Shown here: piece by piece, positions 6,974 to 14,301 of the stretch
How positions within the stretch are numbered: the first letter of the stretch is position 1
How the letters are laid out: each line of letters starts with the position of its first letter
Assembly: GCA_017744755.1 (NCBI GenBank)
Contig: JAGIAU010000022.1
Coordinates: 1 to 15,002 of the forward strand
DNA length: 15,002 nt
Direction of reading: 5' to 3'
Source of the DNA: Microbacteriaceae bacterium
GTDB lineage: Bacteria; Actinomycetota; Actinomycetes; Actinomycetales; Microbacteriaceae
The notes under the pieces: model-generated
Seen by the model: the letters and a program-made list of their open reading frames with translations, nothing else
What the model was told of the DNA's origin: nothing
The model's database searches: none
Translations under genes and position numbers: made by a program

Positions 6974-8206
6974 TCACTCGATCGGGACGAGCCGGCGCAG
7001 CTGACGGACGTGGTGCGGGCCGAGGTCGTCGAGGCTCGCCGCGCCGAGCAGGCGCATGGTGCGCCGCATCTGCGTCGAGAGCAGCTCGAGCGAGCGGTCG
7101 ACGCCGGCCCGGCCGCCGGCCATCAGGCCGTAGACGTAGGCGCGGCCGACCAGCACGTTGCGCGCCCCGAGTGCGACGGCCGCGACGATGTCCGCCCCCG
7201 ACATCACACCCGTGTCGACCCAGACCTCGACGTCGTCGCCGACCTCGCGGACGACCTGCGGCAGCAGATGGAACGGCACCGGGGCGCGGTCGAGCTGCCG
7301 GCCGCCGTGGTTCGACAGCACGATCCCGTCGACGCCCGTCGCAGCGATCCGCCTCGCGTCGTGCAGCGACTGGACGCCCTTGACGACGATGCGGCCCGGC
7401 CACTGCGCGCGGATCCACTCGAGGTCCTCGTAGCCGAGGCTCGGATCGAACATGGTGTCGACGAGCGCCGCGACCGTGCCGCTCCACCGGTCGAGCGAGG
7501 CGAAGGCGAGCGGCTCGGTCGTGAGCAGGTCGAACCACCACCGCGGGCGGGGGATGGCGTTCAGGATCGTGCGGGGCGTGAGCGTGGGCGGGATCGTCAT
7601 GCCGTTGCGCACGTCGCGCAGCCGCGCCCCCGCGACGGCGGAGTCGACGGTGACGAGCAGCGTGTCGTAGCCGGCGTCCCGCGCGCGCTCGACGAGCGCC
7701 ATCGAGCGGTCCCGGTCCTTCCACAGGTAGAGCTGGAACCACCGCCGGCCCTCGCCGGAGACCGCGGCGACGTCCTCGATCGAGGTGGTCCCCATCGTCG
7801 ACAGGGTGAACGGGATGCCGAACGCCGCCGCGGCCGCGGCGCCGGCCCGCTCCCCGTCCGAGTGCATCATCCGCGTGAACCCGATCGGCGCGATCGCGAA
7901 CGGGTGGCTGCTGCGCCTGCCGAGCACCTCGCGCGAGGTGTCGACCTCCGTGACGTCGTGCAGCACGGTCGGATGGAACTCGACGTCCTCGAACGCCTGA
8001 CGCGCCCGCTGCAGCGACAGCTCCCCCTCCGCCGCGCCGTCCCCGAAGTCGAACGGGGCGCGCGGGGTCACCCGCCGCGCCGCGAGCCGGAGGTCGTGAA
8101 TGGTCAGCGCCGACTCGAGGCGCCGCCGCTTCGCGGAGAGCACCGGCCGCTTGAAGCGCAGCAGCGGCGCGAGGTCGCGCGGCCGCGGAAGACGACGAGA
8201 CGTCAT
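6974..8206 (-). CDS. FMN-dependent alpha-hydroxy-acid dehydrogenase/oxidase
   Basis: A 410-residue TIM-barrel flavoenzyme of the lactate, glycolate and mandelate oxidising family, converting an (S)-2-hydroxy acid to a 2-oxo acid. Visible motifs are APIGF at 106-110 (FMN binding), QLY at 158-160, TVDS at 186-189, K276 (FMN N1/O2 contact), the catalytic SNHGGRQLD at 298-306 with H300 and R303, and the phosphate-binding region DTGVMSG at 331-337 followed by VLVGRAYVYGL. DTG replaces the usual DGG. It is the last gene of operon B, starting 27 bases after LivF, with GGAGG at 8217-8221. Its place beside the importer suggests that the transported compound or its product is a 2-hydroxy acid. Lactate is one reasonable candidate. 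Confidence 0.92.
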   Translation of the reverse strand: MTSRRLPRPRDLAPLLRFKRPVLSAKRRRLESALTIHDLRLAARRVTPRAPFDFGDGAAEGELSLQRARQAFEDVEFHPTVLHDVTEVDTSREVLGRRSSHPFAIAPIGFTRMMHSDGERAGAAAAAAFGIPFTLSTMGTTSIEDVAAVSGEGRRWFQLYLWKDRDRSMALVERARDAGYDTLLVTVDSAVAGARLRDVRNGMTIPPTLTPRTILNAIPRPRWWFDLLTTEPLAFASLDRWSGTVAALVDTMFDPSLGYEDLEWIRAQWPGRIVVKGVQSLHDARRIAATGVDGIVLSNHGGRQLDRAPVPFHLLPQVVREVGDDVEVWVDTGVMSGADIVAAVALGARNVLVGRAYVYGLMAGGRAGVDRSLELLSTQMRRTMRLLGAASLDDLGPHHVRQLRRLVPIE

Positions 8207-8233
8207 ATGGCTGGATCCTCCGCGGTCGCGCGA

Positions 8234-8956
8234 TCAGAAGTAGACGGAGCCGAGCGCATCGCGGTCGCTCATGTCGACCGGCTCGGCGACGCCGTCCCGC
8301 AGCAGCACGAGGCGGTCGCAGTGCTTCGCGAGGATCGTGATGTTCTGGTCGACCCAGAGCAGCCCGGTGCCGAGCTCGCGGCACGTCGCCACCGTGCTCG
8401 CCGAGATGCTCGCGACCGCGGACGGCGAGAGACCGAGGCTGAGCTCGTCGACCATGAGCAGCGAGGGGTTCGCGATGAGCCCGCGTGCGACGGCGACCTG
8501 CTGCTGCTGGCCGCCGCTCAGCAGGCCCGCCTTGCGGCCGAGCATCGGGACGATGGTCGGCAGCAGCGCGAGCACGCGCTCCCTGGCGGCCCGGTAGTCG
8601 CGCACCCTGCCCCCGATCGCGCCGACCTTGAGGTTCTCCTCGACCGTCAGATTGGCGAACATGCGCCGGCCCTCCGGCACGTGGACGACGCCCCGGCCGA
8701 CGACCGCGACCGGGTCGCGCTTGAGCGGCACGCCGTCGAACGTCATCCGGTCCGCGGTCCTGGGCAGCAGCCCGGAGATCACCTTGAGCAGCGTCGACTT
8801 GCCGGCGCCGTTCGGGCCGGCCACGCCGACGATCTCGCCGGGCGCGACGCGCAGCGAGAGGCCGTGCAGCACGATCGCCTTGCCGTAGCCGACGACCAGG
8901 TTCTCGATCTCGAGCCCCCGGCCGGTCGTCGCGGGTCCGTCCTGGGCGATGGTCAT
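8234..8956 (-). CDS. livF: Liv-type ABC importer ATP-binding protein LivF
   Basis: Second ATPase of a hydrophobic-amino-acid-type (HAAT) importer, 240 residues from the ATG at 8956. Walker A GPNGAGKS is at 47-54, the signature LSGGQ at 146-150 and Walker B LLMVDE at 166-171. The segment VDQN at 202-205 stands where LivF proteins carry an EQN-like motif in place of the H-loop. GRRMFANLTVEENL at 97-109 is typical LivF sequence. The ATG overlaps the stop of the fused LivM-LivG gene by 4 bases, so the two should be coupled. The frame is open far upstream (to 10864), but that extension is antisense-like nonsense overlapping the fused gene. The name reflects the family. The substrate need not be a branched-chain amino acid. 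Confidence 0.93.
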   Translation of the reverse strand: MTIAQDGPATTGRGLEIENLVVGYGKAIVLHGLSLRVAPGEIVGVAGPNGAGKSTLLKVISGLLPRTADRMTFDGVPLKRDPVAVVGRGVVHVPEGRRMFANLTVEENLKVGAIGGRVRDYRAARERVLALLPTIVPMLGRKAGLLSGGQQQQVAVARGLIANPSLLMVDELSLGLSPSAVASISASTVATCRELGTGLLWVDQNITILAKHCDRLVLLRDGVAEPVDMSDRDALGSVYF

Positions 8957-10854
8957 GCCCCCTCCGTTCCGACGGTCGCGCCCGGCGCGTCCGCCGCCTC
9001 GGCCTCGACGCCCATGAACGTCGCGGCGATCAGCGGACGCGCGAGGACCTCGGCCGGCTCTCCGTTGCCGATCACGCGCCCGTAGTCGAGCACCGTCATC
9101 TCGTCGGCGATGTCGAGGATGAAGCCGATGTGATGCGAGATGACCATGATGGTGAGCCCGAACCTCGCGTGGACGTCCTTGAGCGTGGCCCCGAGGCTCT
9201 CCATCTGCTTCACCGAGAGGCCGGCGGTGGGCTCGTCCAGCAGCAGCAGCCTCGCGTGCCCGACGAGGCCGCGCGCGATCTCGACGCGCTTCTGCTCGCT
9301 CAGGTCGAGGTTCTTCGCGAGCAGCGACCGGCGGCTCTCGTCGATGCCGACGGCGTCGAGCGCCCACTGCGCCTCGGCCTCCAGCGCCCGCTCGCGCCGG
9401 CGCGTCGCGACCCGGCCGAGGAGGTCGGCCCAGAACGAGCCCTTCTCGTCGGCGTCGAGCCCCAGCTTCACGTTGTCGAGCACGTCGAGGTCCGGGACGA
9501 TCGCCGGCGTCTGGAAGGTCCGCACGACGCCGCGCTGGCGGATCCGGTGCGGCGCGACGCCCCTGGTCGATGCGCCGAACACGCGGATGTCGCCGCGGGA
9601 CGGCACGTACAGGCCGGAGACCGCGTTGAGCAGCGTCGTCTTGCCCGCACCGTTCGGCCCGATGATCGCGTGCACGCTGCCGGCCCGGATCCGGACGTCG
9701 ACGTCGGACAGGGCGATGAAGTCGCCGAACTTGACCTCGAGCCCGTCGATCTCGAGCGCGGGGATCCCCGCCTCGGCCTCCGGTCGCTCGTCCACCGCCC
9801 GTGACGCGCCGCCGACCGTGCCGGTCGCCGCGTCGGGGTCGTGTCGCACGGACCGGGCGGCGGCGCGGGCGCGGCGCCGCGACAGCCGTCCGAGCGGCGG
9901 GAAGACGCGCACCAGCCACTGGCCGACGCGCTGCCCCAGCCCGTAGATGCCCTCCGGCAGGAGGATGAGGAAGAGGAGCAGGACGGCGGCGAACACGATC
10001 GCGGAGATGTGCCCGTCGCGCAGCAGGTAGCCGGGCAGGATCGTGACGAGCAGCGCCCCGAGGATCGGCCCGCCGACGGTGCCGGCGCCGCCGACGACGA
10101 GCATCGCGAAGATGTTCACCGACTGCTTGATGCCGAAGCCCTCCGGACCGAGGTAGCCGACGATGCCGGAGTAGAGCACCCCGGCGATCGCGGCGAGGAT
10201 GCAGCAGTAGACGAAGGACAGCATCTTCATCCGGCTCACCCGGATGCCGACCGCCGCGGCGACCGCCTCGTTGGACTTCACCAGGCGCAGCGCGCGTCCG
10301 GTCTGCGAGTCCATCAGCGAGCAGGTGAGGTACACGACGACGATGAGCACGGCGCAGACGAGGATGAGATAGGGCTTGCCGTGCGAGCCGACGAGCTCGA
10401 ACTCGGGGACGGCGAGCCCGTTCGCCCCGCCGAAGACGGGCCGGAGGACGTCGCCCATGAGCGCCGTGACGACGAGGTAGCCGAAGAAGAGGGTCGCCGT
10501 CGCGATGCCGAATATGCGGTAGCGGACGACGACGCTGCCGAGCAGCAGGGCGATCGCGCCGGTCGCGCCGACGCCGAGGATGACCGCGATGGGGGTCGGC
10601 AGGCCCAGGTGTATTCGCAGCGCCGATGTGGCGTACGCCCCGATCGCGACGAAGGCCGCCTGCCCGAACGACACCTGGCCGGTGAAGCCGACCAGGACGT
10701 CGAGCCCGATCGCGGCGATCGCCCACACGATCGCCGCCGTGAGCGTGTACTCGAGCGAGGTGTCGAGCGGCAGGGCGAGGCCGGCGACCGTCACGCCGCC
10801 GGCGATGACGAGGCTCGGCACGAGCGTGCGGTTCTTGGCGTCTCCGATGATCAT
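8953..10854 (-). CDS. Fused Liv-type permease and ATPase (LivM-LivG)
   Basis: A 633-residue fusion of both LivM and LivG functions. Residues 1-320 form the LivM permease with about nine to ten hydrophobic segments and family motifs GFTGQVSFGQAAF (56-68) and VVGGAGTVGGPILGA (253-267). A charged linker follows at about 321-365, and the LivG ATPase occupies about 366-615. Walker A GPNGAGKT is at 399-406, Walker B LLLLDE at 536-541 and the switch His at 574. The signature loop reads LDLSEQKRVEI (516-526) rather than LSGGQ, a variant region also loose in other LivG proteins. AAGGAG at 10864-10869 precedes the ATG. It lies between LivH (46-base gap) and LivF (overlap). Such fusions are known in actinobacteria and proteobacteria. 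Confidence 0.93.
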   Translation of the reverse strand: MIIGDAKNRTLVPSLVIAGGVTVAGLALPLDTSLEYTLTAAIVWAIAAIGLDVLVGFTGQVSFGQAAFVAIGAYATSALRIHLGLPTPIAVILGVGATGAIALLLGSVVVRYRIFGIATATLFFGYLVVTALMGDVLRPVFGGANGLAVPEFELVGSHGKPYLILVCAVLIVVVYLTCSLMDSQTGRALRLVKSNEAVAAAVGIRVSRMKMLSFVYCCILAAIAGVLYSGIVGYLGPEGFGIKQSVNIFAMLVVGGAGTVGGPILGALLVTILPGYLLRDGHISAIVFAAVLLLFLILLPEGIYGLGQRVGQWLVRVFPPLGRLSRRRARAAARSVRHDPDAATGTVGGASRAVDERPEAEAGIPALEIDGLEVKFGDFIALSDVDVRIRAGSVHAIIGPNGAGKTTLLNAVSGLYVPSRGDIRVFGASTRGVAPHRIRQRGVVRTFQTPAIVPDLDVLDNVKLGLDADEKGSFWADLLGRVATRRRERALEAEAQWALDAVGIDESRRSLLAKNLDLSEQKRVEIARGLVGHARLLLLDEPTAGLSVKQMESLGATLKDVHARFGLTIMVISHHIGFILDIADEMTVLDYGRVIGNGEPAEVLARPLIAATFMGVEAEAADAPGATVGTEGA

Positions 10855-10900
10855 CGGGACTCACTCCTTCGCGATGGGCGGTGCACGTGGATCGCCGGGT

Positions 10901-11779
10901 TCAAAGCCGCACCGCCTCCTGCTTGCCGAGCAGCCCCTGCGGCCGCACCGCCATGACGATCAGCAGGATCGCGAAGACGACGAGCACGCCCGCCTCGAGG
11001 CTGAAGGCGACGATCGCGACGTTCGAGACGATGCCGACGATCACGCTGCCGAGGAGCGCCCCCGGGAGGCTCGTCAGCCCGCCGAGCACGATGCCGGTGA
11101 ACGTGAAGAGCAGGTAGGACTCCATCATGCTCGGGGCGAGGAACGCGCTGGGGGCGAGCAGCACCCCCACGATGGTCCCGAGGATCGCGCTGAGGCCCCA
11201 CGTCGCCGCGCTCAGCCGCGTGGCGCGCAGCCCGAGCAGTCGGGCCGTGTCGGGCTGCTCCGCGAGCGCGCGGAAGCTGAGCCCGGCCCGGGTGTACCGG
11301 AACAGCGCCCAGAGCAGCACCATGATGACGGCCGCGACGCCGGCGATCAGCAGCGTCTGGGCGGGGAGGACGACCGAGGCGATCTGGATGCCGTCGCCCT
11401 GGACGATCGTGGGGTAGCGGTAGGGAGCCAGCGCCCCCCACCGCCACTCCATGACGGCGAGCAGGAGCAGGGAAAGCCCCAGCGTCCTGACCGTGATGTT
11501 GAGATTGCCGGCGCTCGCCCTGGGGCGGATGACGACGAAGTAGACGATGACTCCGAACATCCCGGACGCGATCAGCGCGATCGGGATCGCCGCGAGGAGC
11601 GGCAGTCCCGCGTCCGTCACGAGCGCCCACGCCACGAAGGCGCCGAGCGTCGCGAGCGTGCCCTGCGCGAAGTTCGCGACGCCGGTCGACTTGTAGAGCA
11701 TGACGATGGCGAAGCCGATCATGCCGTACAGCAGTCCGACGGCGATCCCGCTGATCGCGGCCGAGATGTAGAGCCCCAT
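10901..11779 (-). CDS. livH: Liv-type ABC importer permease LivH
   Basis: The first membrane subunit of the importer, 292 residues with about eight hydrophobic segments and no signal peptide, of typical LivH length. Family features are GLLYGMIGFAIVMLYKSTGV near the N-terminus followed by NFAQGTLATLGAF (36-48), the cytoplasmic coupling region FRALAEQPDTARLLGL around 169-184, and FTGIVLGGLTSLPGALLGS (about 227-245). GGGAGGA at about 11790-11796 sits ten bases before the ATG. It is 32 bases downstream of the substrate-binding protein gene and must dimerise functionally with the LivM half of the fused protein to form the channel. Confidence 0.93.
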   Translation of the reverse strand: MGLYISAAISGIAVGLLYGMIGFAIVMLYKSTGVANFAQGTLATLGAFVAWALVTDAGLPLLAAIPIALIASGMFGVIVYFVVIRPRASAGNLNITVRTLGLSLLLLAVMEWRWGALAPYRYPTIVQGDGIQIASVVLPAQTLLIAGVAAVIMVLLWALFRYTRAGLSFRALAEQPDTARLLGLRATRLSAATWGLSAILGTIVGVLLAPSAFLAPSMMESYLLFTFTGIVLGGLTSLPGALLGSVIVGIVSNVAIVAFSLEAGVLVVFAILLIVMAVRPQGLLGKQEAVRL

Positions 11780-11811
11780 GTGCGTTCAGTCCTCCCAGAG
11801 CGGCTCGGCCG

Positions 11812-13065
11812 TCATCCGGCCGGGGTGCAGCTGGCGTCGGCGTTCTCGTCCTCGCTGTAGGGGCACTCGGCGATGACGCCGAACTCGGTCCCCTGCGGCT
11901 GCACGACGTAGAGCGTCTTGAGCCCGATGTGGTCGGTGGCCGAGAAGCTCACCGGGGCGAAGATGCCGGGCGAGATGTCCTCCTCGTCCCACGACTCGAT
12001 CGTCGCGAGCAGATTCGCCCGGGTGAGCTCCGGGGTCTGCCGGATCGCCTCGACGATCGCCTGCGCCGAGGCGCAGCCGATGAGGGCGATCGGGTCGTTC
12101 GCGAAGTCGCCGCCCGCGAGCAGCTGCGTGCACTCGTTCTCGGCCGACGGCGGCAGCTGGATGGCCGAGCCGAAGTAGACCTTGTCCGATGCGGCCGTGT
12201 TGTACGAGCTGAGGAACGATCCGGCGACCGAGGCGCTCGTCCCGAGCACCGCGCTCCTCGGGAGGGCGTTCTGGTCGACGAGCGCGTTGACGAACTTCGC
12301 CGAGTCGCTGCCGCCCATGCTCATCACGACGAAGTCGGGGTCCGCCTCCTTGATCTGCAGCGCGATCGGCGTGTAGTCGGTCGTGCCGAGCTGGGCGACG
12401 GCGGAGTCGACGAACGAGCCGCCGCCGCTCTCCGCGACCTCGCGGGCCCGGGAGATCGCGGACTCGTACTCGCCGAGCGGGTTCACGACCACGAAGATGC
12501 TCCCGGAGCCGAACTCCTCGAACCCGTACCGCACCATCGACGCGGTCTGGTCCTCGTAGAGCGGGAGGAGCTGCAGGATGCCGGGCGATGCGGGCTTGAC
12601 GACCTCGGCGACGCCGTTGGTCGGGAAGAGGAACGGCATGCCCGCGTCGCTCAGCGTGCGGTAGATCGCCGCCGCGGTCGCGGAGCCGCAGGCGCCGACC
12701 ATGGCGAACTTGGAGTCGATGAACCCGCGGACGTTCGCGAGCGCGCGCTGCGGGTCGTAGCCGTCGTCGAGGACCTCGAAGTCGATCTTGCGGCCGTCGA
12801 CGCCGCCCTCGTCGTTGACCTTGTCGAAGTAGAGCTGCGCCGCGTCGGTGCTCGGCGCGCAACTCGCGGCCCCAGGGCCGCTGAGCGTCTGCGATGCGGC
12901 GAGGCGGATGGTGTCGGCGGTGACGCCGACCTCGGCGACGGCGCCGCCGCTCGTCTCGCCTCCGGCGCCCGGGCTGCCGCCGGAGCACGCCCCGAGGGCG
13001 AGGGCGAGCGCGACGGCTGCGCCGGCACCGGCGAGCTTCGCGCTCCGATTGAATGCGATGCGCAT
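11812..13065 (-). CDS. Liv-type substrate-binding lipoprotein (Peripla_BP_6)
   Basis: Extracytoplasmic receptor of the importer, 417 residues from the ATG at 13065. The N-terminus has basic residues, a hydrophobic run and the lipobox LGAC with lipidated C27, then a Gly/Ser-rich linker, so it should be anchored to the outer face of the membrane. The mature part is a two-lobe type 1 binding fold beginning VGVTADTIRLAASQTLSGP. GGVDGRKIDFEVLDDGYDP (87-105) and the second-lobe GTTDYTPIALQIKEADPDFV stretch are typical of the family. Several cysteines in the mature protein (69, 126, 312, 331, 401, 413) could form disulfides. The frame is open to 13239, but AAAGGA near 13074-13080 and the signal peptide fix the start. 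It is the first gene of operon B. The ligand is unknown. Confidence 0.92.
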   Translation of the reverse strand: MRIAFNRSAKLAGAGAAVALALALGACSGGSPGAGGETSGGAVAEVGVTADTIRLAASQTLSGPGAASCAPSTDAAQLYFDKVNDEGGVDGRKIDFEVLDDGYDPQRALANVRGFIDSKFAMVGACGSATAAAIYRTLSDAGMPFLFPTNGVAEVVKPASPGILQLLPLYEDQTASMVRYGFEEFGSGSIFVVVNPLGEYESAISRAREVAESGGGSFVDSAVAQLGTTDYTPIALQIKEADPDFVVMSMGGSDSAKFVNALVDQNALPRSAVLGTSASVAGSFLSSYNTAASDKVYFGSAIQLPPSAENECTQLLAGGDFANDPIALIGCASAQAIVEAIRQTPELTRANLLATIESWDEEDISPGIFAPVSFSATDHIGLKTLYVVQPQGTEFGVIAECPYSEDENADASCTPAG

Positions 13066-13272
13066 GAACTGCGTCCTTTCACTCTGCTGCGAGCGACGGT
13101 TCCGTCGGCCCGGCGACGCCACGTCGCGTCGCGCTGCGCCGCGTCGCGTCGGGGGGACGCGGTTGGCGGCATAGGCTCCCCCGGCTCGCAGACGGCCGAT
13201 GACGGTCCCGCGCGCGGCCGGTGGGCCGAGCTGAGGCACCGTCGCGCTCAGTCGCTCAAGTCGAGAGAAGTT
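13066..13272 (-). other. Long untranslated leader of operon B
   Basis: About 207 bases separate the predicted transcription start (near 13272) from the binding-protein ATG, unusually long here. The leader is GC-rich and can fold: arms CGGGGG (13150-13155) and CCCCCG (13178-13183) pair around a 22-base loop, a 6-bp-arm hairpin sits at 13094-13107, and CGTCGCGTCG occurs twice (13122-13131, 13142-13151). I recognise no known riboswitch class. With the promoters up to 13458 this makes a 393-base stretch without a gene. Confidence 0.45.
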
Positions 13273-13278
13273 ACCTAC

Positions 13279-13307
13279 ACAACAGCATCAGATATTCGAA
13301 ATGTCAA
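13279..13307 (-). promoter_or_regulatory. Leftward promoter of operon B
   Basis: On the minus strand: a perfect -35 TTGACA (13302-13307), a 17-base spacer containing TTCGAATAT, and -10 TGTTGT (13279-13284). The arrangement copies that of the operon A promoter, including the TTCGAATA element just after the -35 box and CTGTTT about a helical turn and a half upstream of it. Confidence 0.62.
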
Positions 13308-13336
13308 GCACTTTTCGGGAAACAGTCGACGATGCT

Positions 13337-13357
13337 GCGATCCGCGGATCGGATCGC
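13337..13357. promoter_or_regulatory. Palindrome between divergent promoters, candidate operator
   Basis: CGATCCGCGGATCG (13338-13351) is a perfect 14-bp palindrome. GCGATCC (13337-13343) and GGATCGC (13351-13357) also form 7-bp inverted arms around seven bases. It lies midway between the operon B and operon C promoters, where a divergent regulator could bind. Function is inferred from position and symmetry. Confidence 0.35.
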
Positions 13358-13375
13358 GTAATCGCCACGTTCCCT

Positions 13376-13397
13376 AGTGACATTCGAAATATTCACT
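13376..13397. promoter_or_regulatory. ATTCGAAAT element flanked by AGTGA/TCACT arms
   Basis: AGTGA (13376-13380) and TCACT (13393-13397) are inverted arms enclosing ATTCGAAAT (13382-13390). The core recurs at 13294-13302 and, as ATTCGAAT, at 5968-5975. It overlaps the proposed -35 of operon C, so it is a likely binding site of the same regulator. Confidence 0.42.
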
Positions 13398-13421
13398 TAT
13401 CTGCGAATCGTGCGCTATCGT
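13392..13421 (+). promoter_or_regulatory. Rightward promoter of operon C
   Basis: -35-like TTCACT (13392-13397), an 18-base spacer and -10 TATCGT (13416-13421), the same -10 hexamer as the operon A promoter. Predicted start is near 13428, giving a leader of about 30 bases to the GTG at 13459. Confidence 0.45.
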
Positions 13422-13458
13422 GACAGCGACATCGTCGTCGGCACACGGGAGGACGCAC

Positions 13459-14301
13459 GTGCACAGCCCATTCCGTCAGATCGCCCGAGGCATCGGCTTC
13501 ACCGAAGGGCCTATCCGCCTCGGCGACGGCGAGATCGCCGTCACCAGCACCTCGCGCGGACGCGTGGTCCATCTCGCGCTCGACGGGGCACCGGAGACCT
13601 CCATGCTGCGCCAGGTCGAGACCGGCGGCGGGCCGAACGGGCTCGCGGTCGACGCGGCCGGGCGCATCCTCGTCATGCAGAACGCCACCTTCCGCACCAG
13701 CTCGGAGCTCCCGGTCCGCTCCGGCATCCAGCTCATCGACGGCGACGACGTCGCCGACCTCGGCATCCCCGACAGCGTCGCGCCGAACGACGGCGCCATC
13801 GGCCCCGACGGGGCGCTCTGGTACACCGACCCCGGGCGCGACGCGGCCCGCGGCCTCGGCCCGCGCGTCCGCCGCCTCGACCTCGCCACGCGGGAGACGG
13901 CGACCGTCGTCGACGACGTCGCCTTCCCGAACGGTCTCGCCTTCACGCCCGGCGGCGACCGTCTCGTCGTCGCCGACTCGCACGGCCACCGGCTGCTCAG
14001 CTATCCCGTCGTCGGCGCCGGCCTCGGCGCCGCCGACGTCCTCGTCGAGATCCCCGGCTCCGACCCGGACGGGATCGCCTTCGACGCCGCCGGGAACCTC
14101 TACGTCGCCGCCTTCGCCGGCGACGAGGTGATCGTCGTCGATCCGGCCGGCGGCATCGCCGAGCGGATCCCGACCGGCGAGGGCTCGCACCCCACCAACC
14201 TCTGCTTCGCCGGCGAGCGGCGCACGACCCTCGTCGTGACCCTCGCGAGCGGCGGACGCGTCGTCGCCTTCGACGACGCCCCGGAAGGCCTCGCGCTGTG
14301 A
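13459..14301 (+). CDS. SMP-30/gluconolactonase/LRE-family lactonase 2
   Basis: A second beta-propeller lactonase, 280 residues from the GTG at 13459 and distinctly different in sequence and length from the one at 6058. The active-site pattern is E16 in FTEGP, N110 in APNDGAIGPDG, N158 in FPNGLAF and D204 in DPDGIAF. GGGAGG at 13447-13452 lies six bases before the start. An earlier in-frame GTG at 13420 falls on the predicted -10 box and has no ribosome binding site. There is no signal peptide, so it is cytosolic. It is the first gene of operon C, and its stop overlaps the start of the amidohydrolase (GTGA). The pairing suggests consecutive or alternative lactone-opening steps, with the exact substrate unknown. 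Confidence 0.92.
   Translation: MHSPFRQIARGIGFTEGPIRLGDGEIAVTSTSRGRVVHLALDGAPETSMLRQVETGGGPNGLAVDAAGRILVMQNATFRTSSELPVRSGIQLIDGDDVADLGIPDSVAPNDGAIGPDGALWYTDPGRDAARGLGPRVRRLDLATRETATVVDDVAFPNGLAFTPGGDRLVVADSHGHRLLSYPVVGAGLGAADVLVEIPGSDPDGIAFDAAGNLYVAAFAGDEVIVVDPAGGIAERIPTGEGSHPTNLCFAGERRTTLVVTLASGGRVVAFDDAPEGLAL

Noticed and set aside
6945..6995. Shared bidirectional terminator between lactonase 1 and the FMN dehydrogenase
   Set aside because: No convincing inverted repeat was found in or around the four-base gap between the stops.
7010..9085. A 691-codon rightward open frame
   Set aside because: It lies antisense to the FMN dehydrogenase and LivF genes, has low-complexity charged sequence and no family motifs. 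Long antisense frames are expected at this GC content.
8234..10864. An 876-codon open frame running leftward through LivF and upstream
   Set aside because: Only the last 240 codons (from 8956) encode a recognisable protein. The rest is an arginine/alanine-rich shadow of the fused LivM-LivG gene.
13122..13151. CGTCGCGTCG repeats as a tandem array or origin-like repeat
   Set aside because: There are only two imperfect copies in a strongly CG-biased context, which chance can explain.
13066..13239. Upstream extension of the binding-protein frame
   Set aside because: The ribosome binding site near 13074-13080 and an ideal lipoprotein signal peptide place the start at 13065.
13066..13272. Possible known riboswitch in the operon B leader
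   Set aside because: A GGGGGAGCC-like stretch recalled parts of known riboswitch cores, but the remaining conserved elements are missing, so no class is assigned.
13420..13458. Earlier GTG start for lactonase 2 at 13420
   Set aside because: It overlaps the predicted -10 box and lacks a ribosome binding site, whereas GGGAGG sits six bases before 13459.
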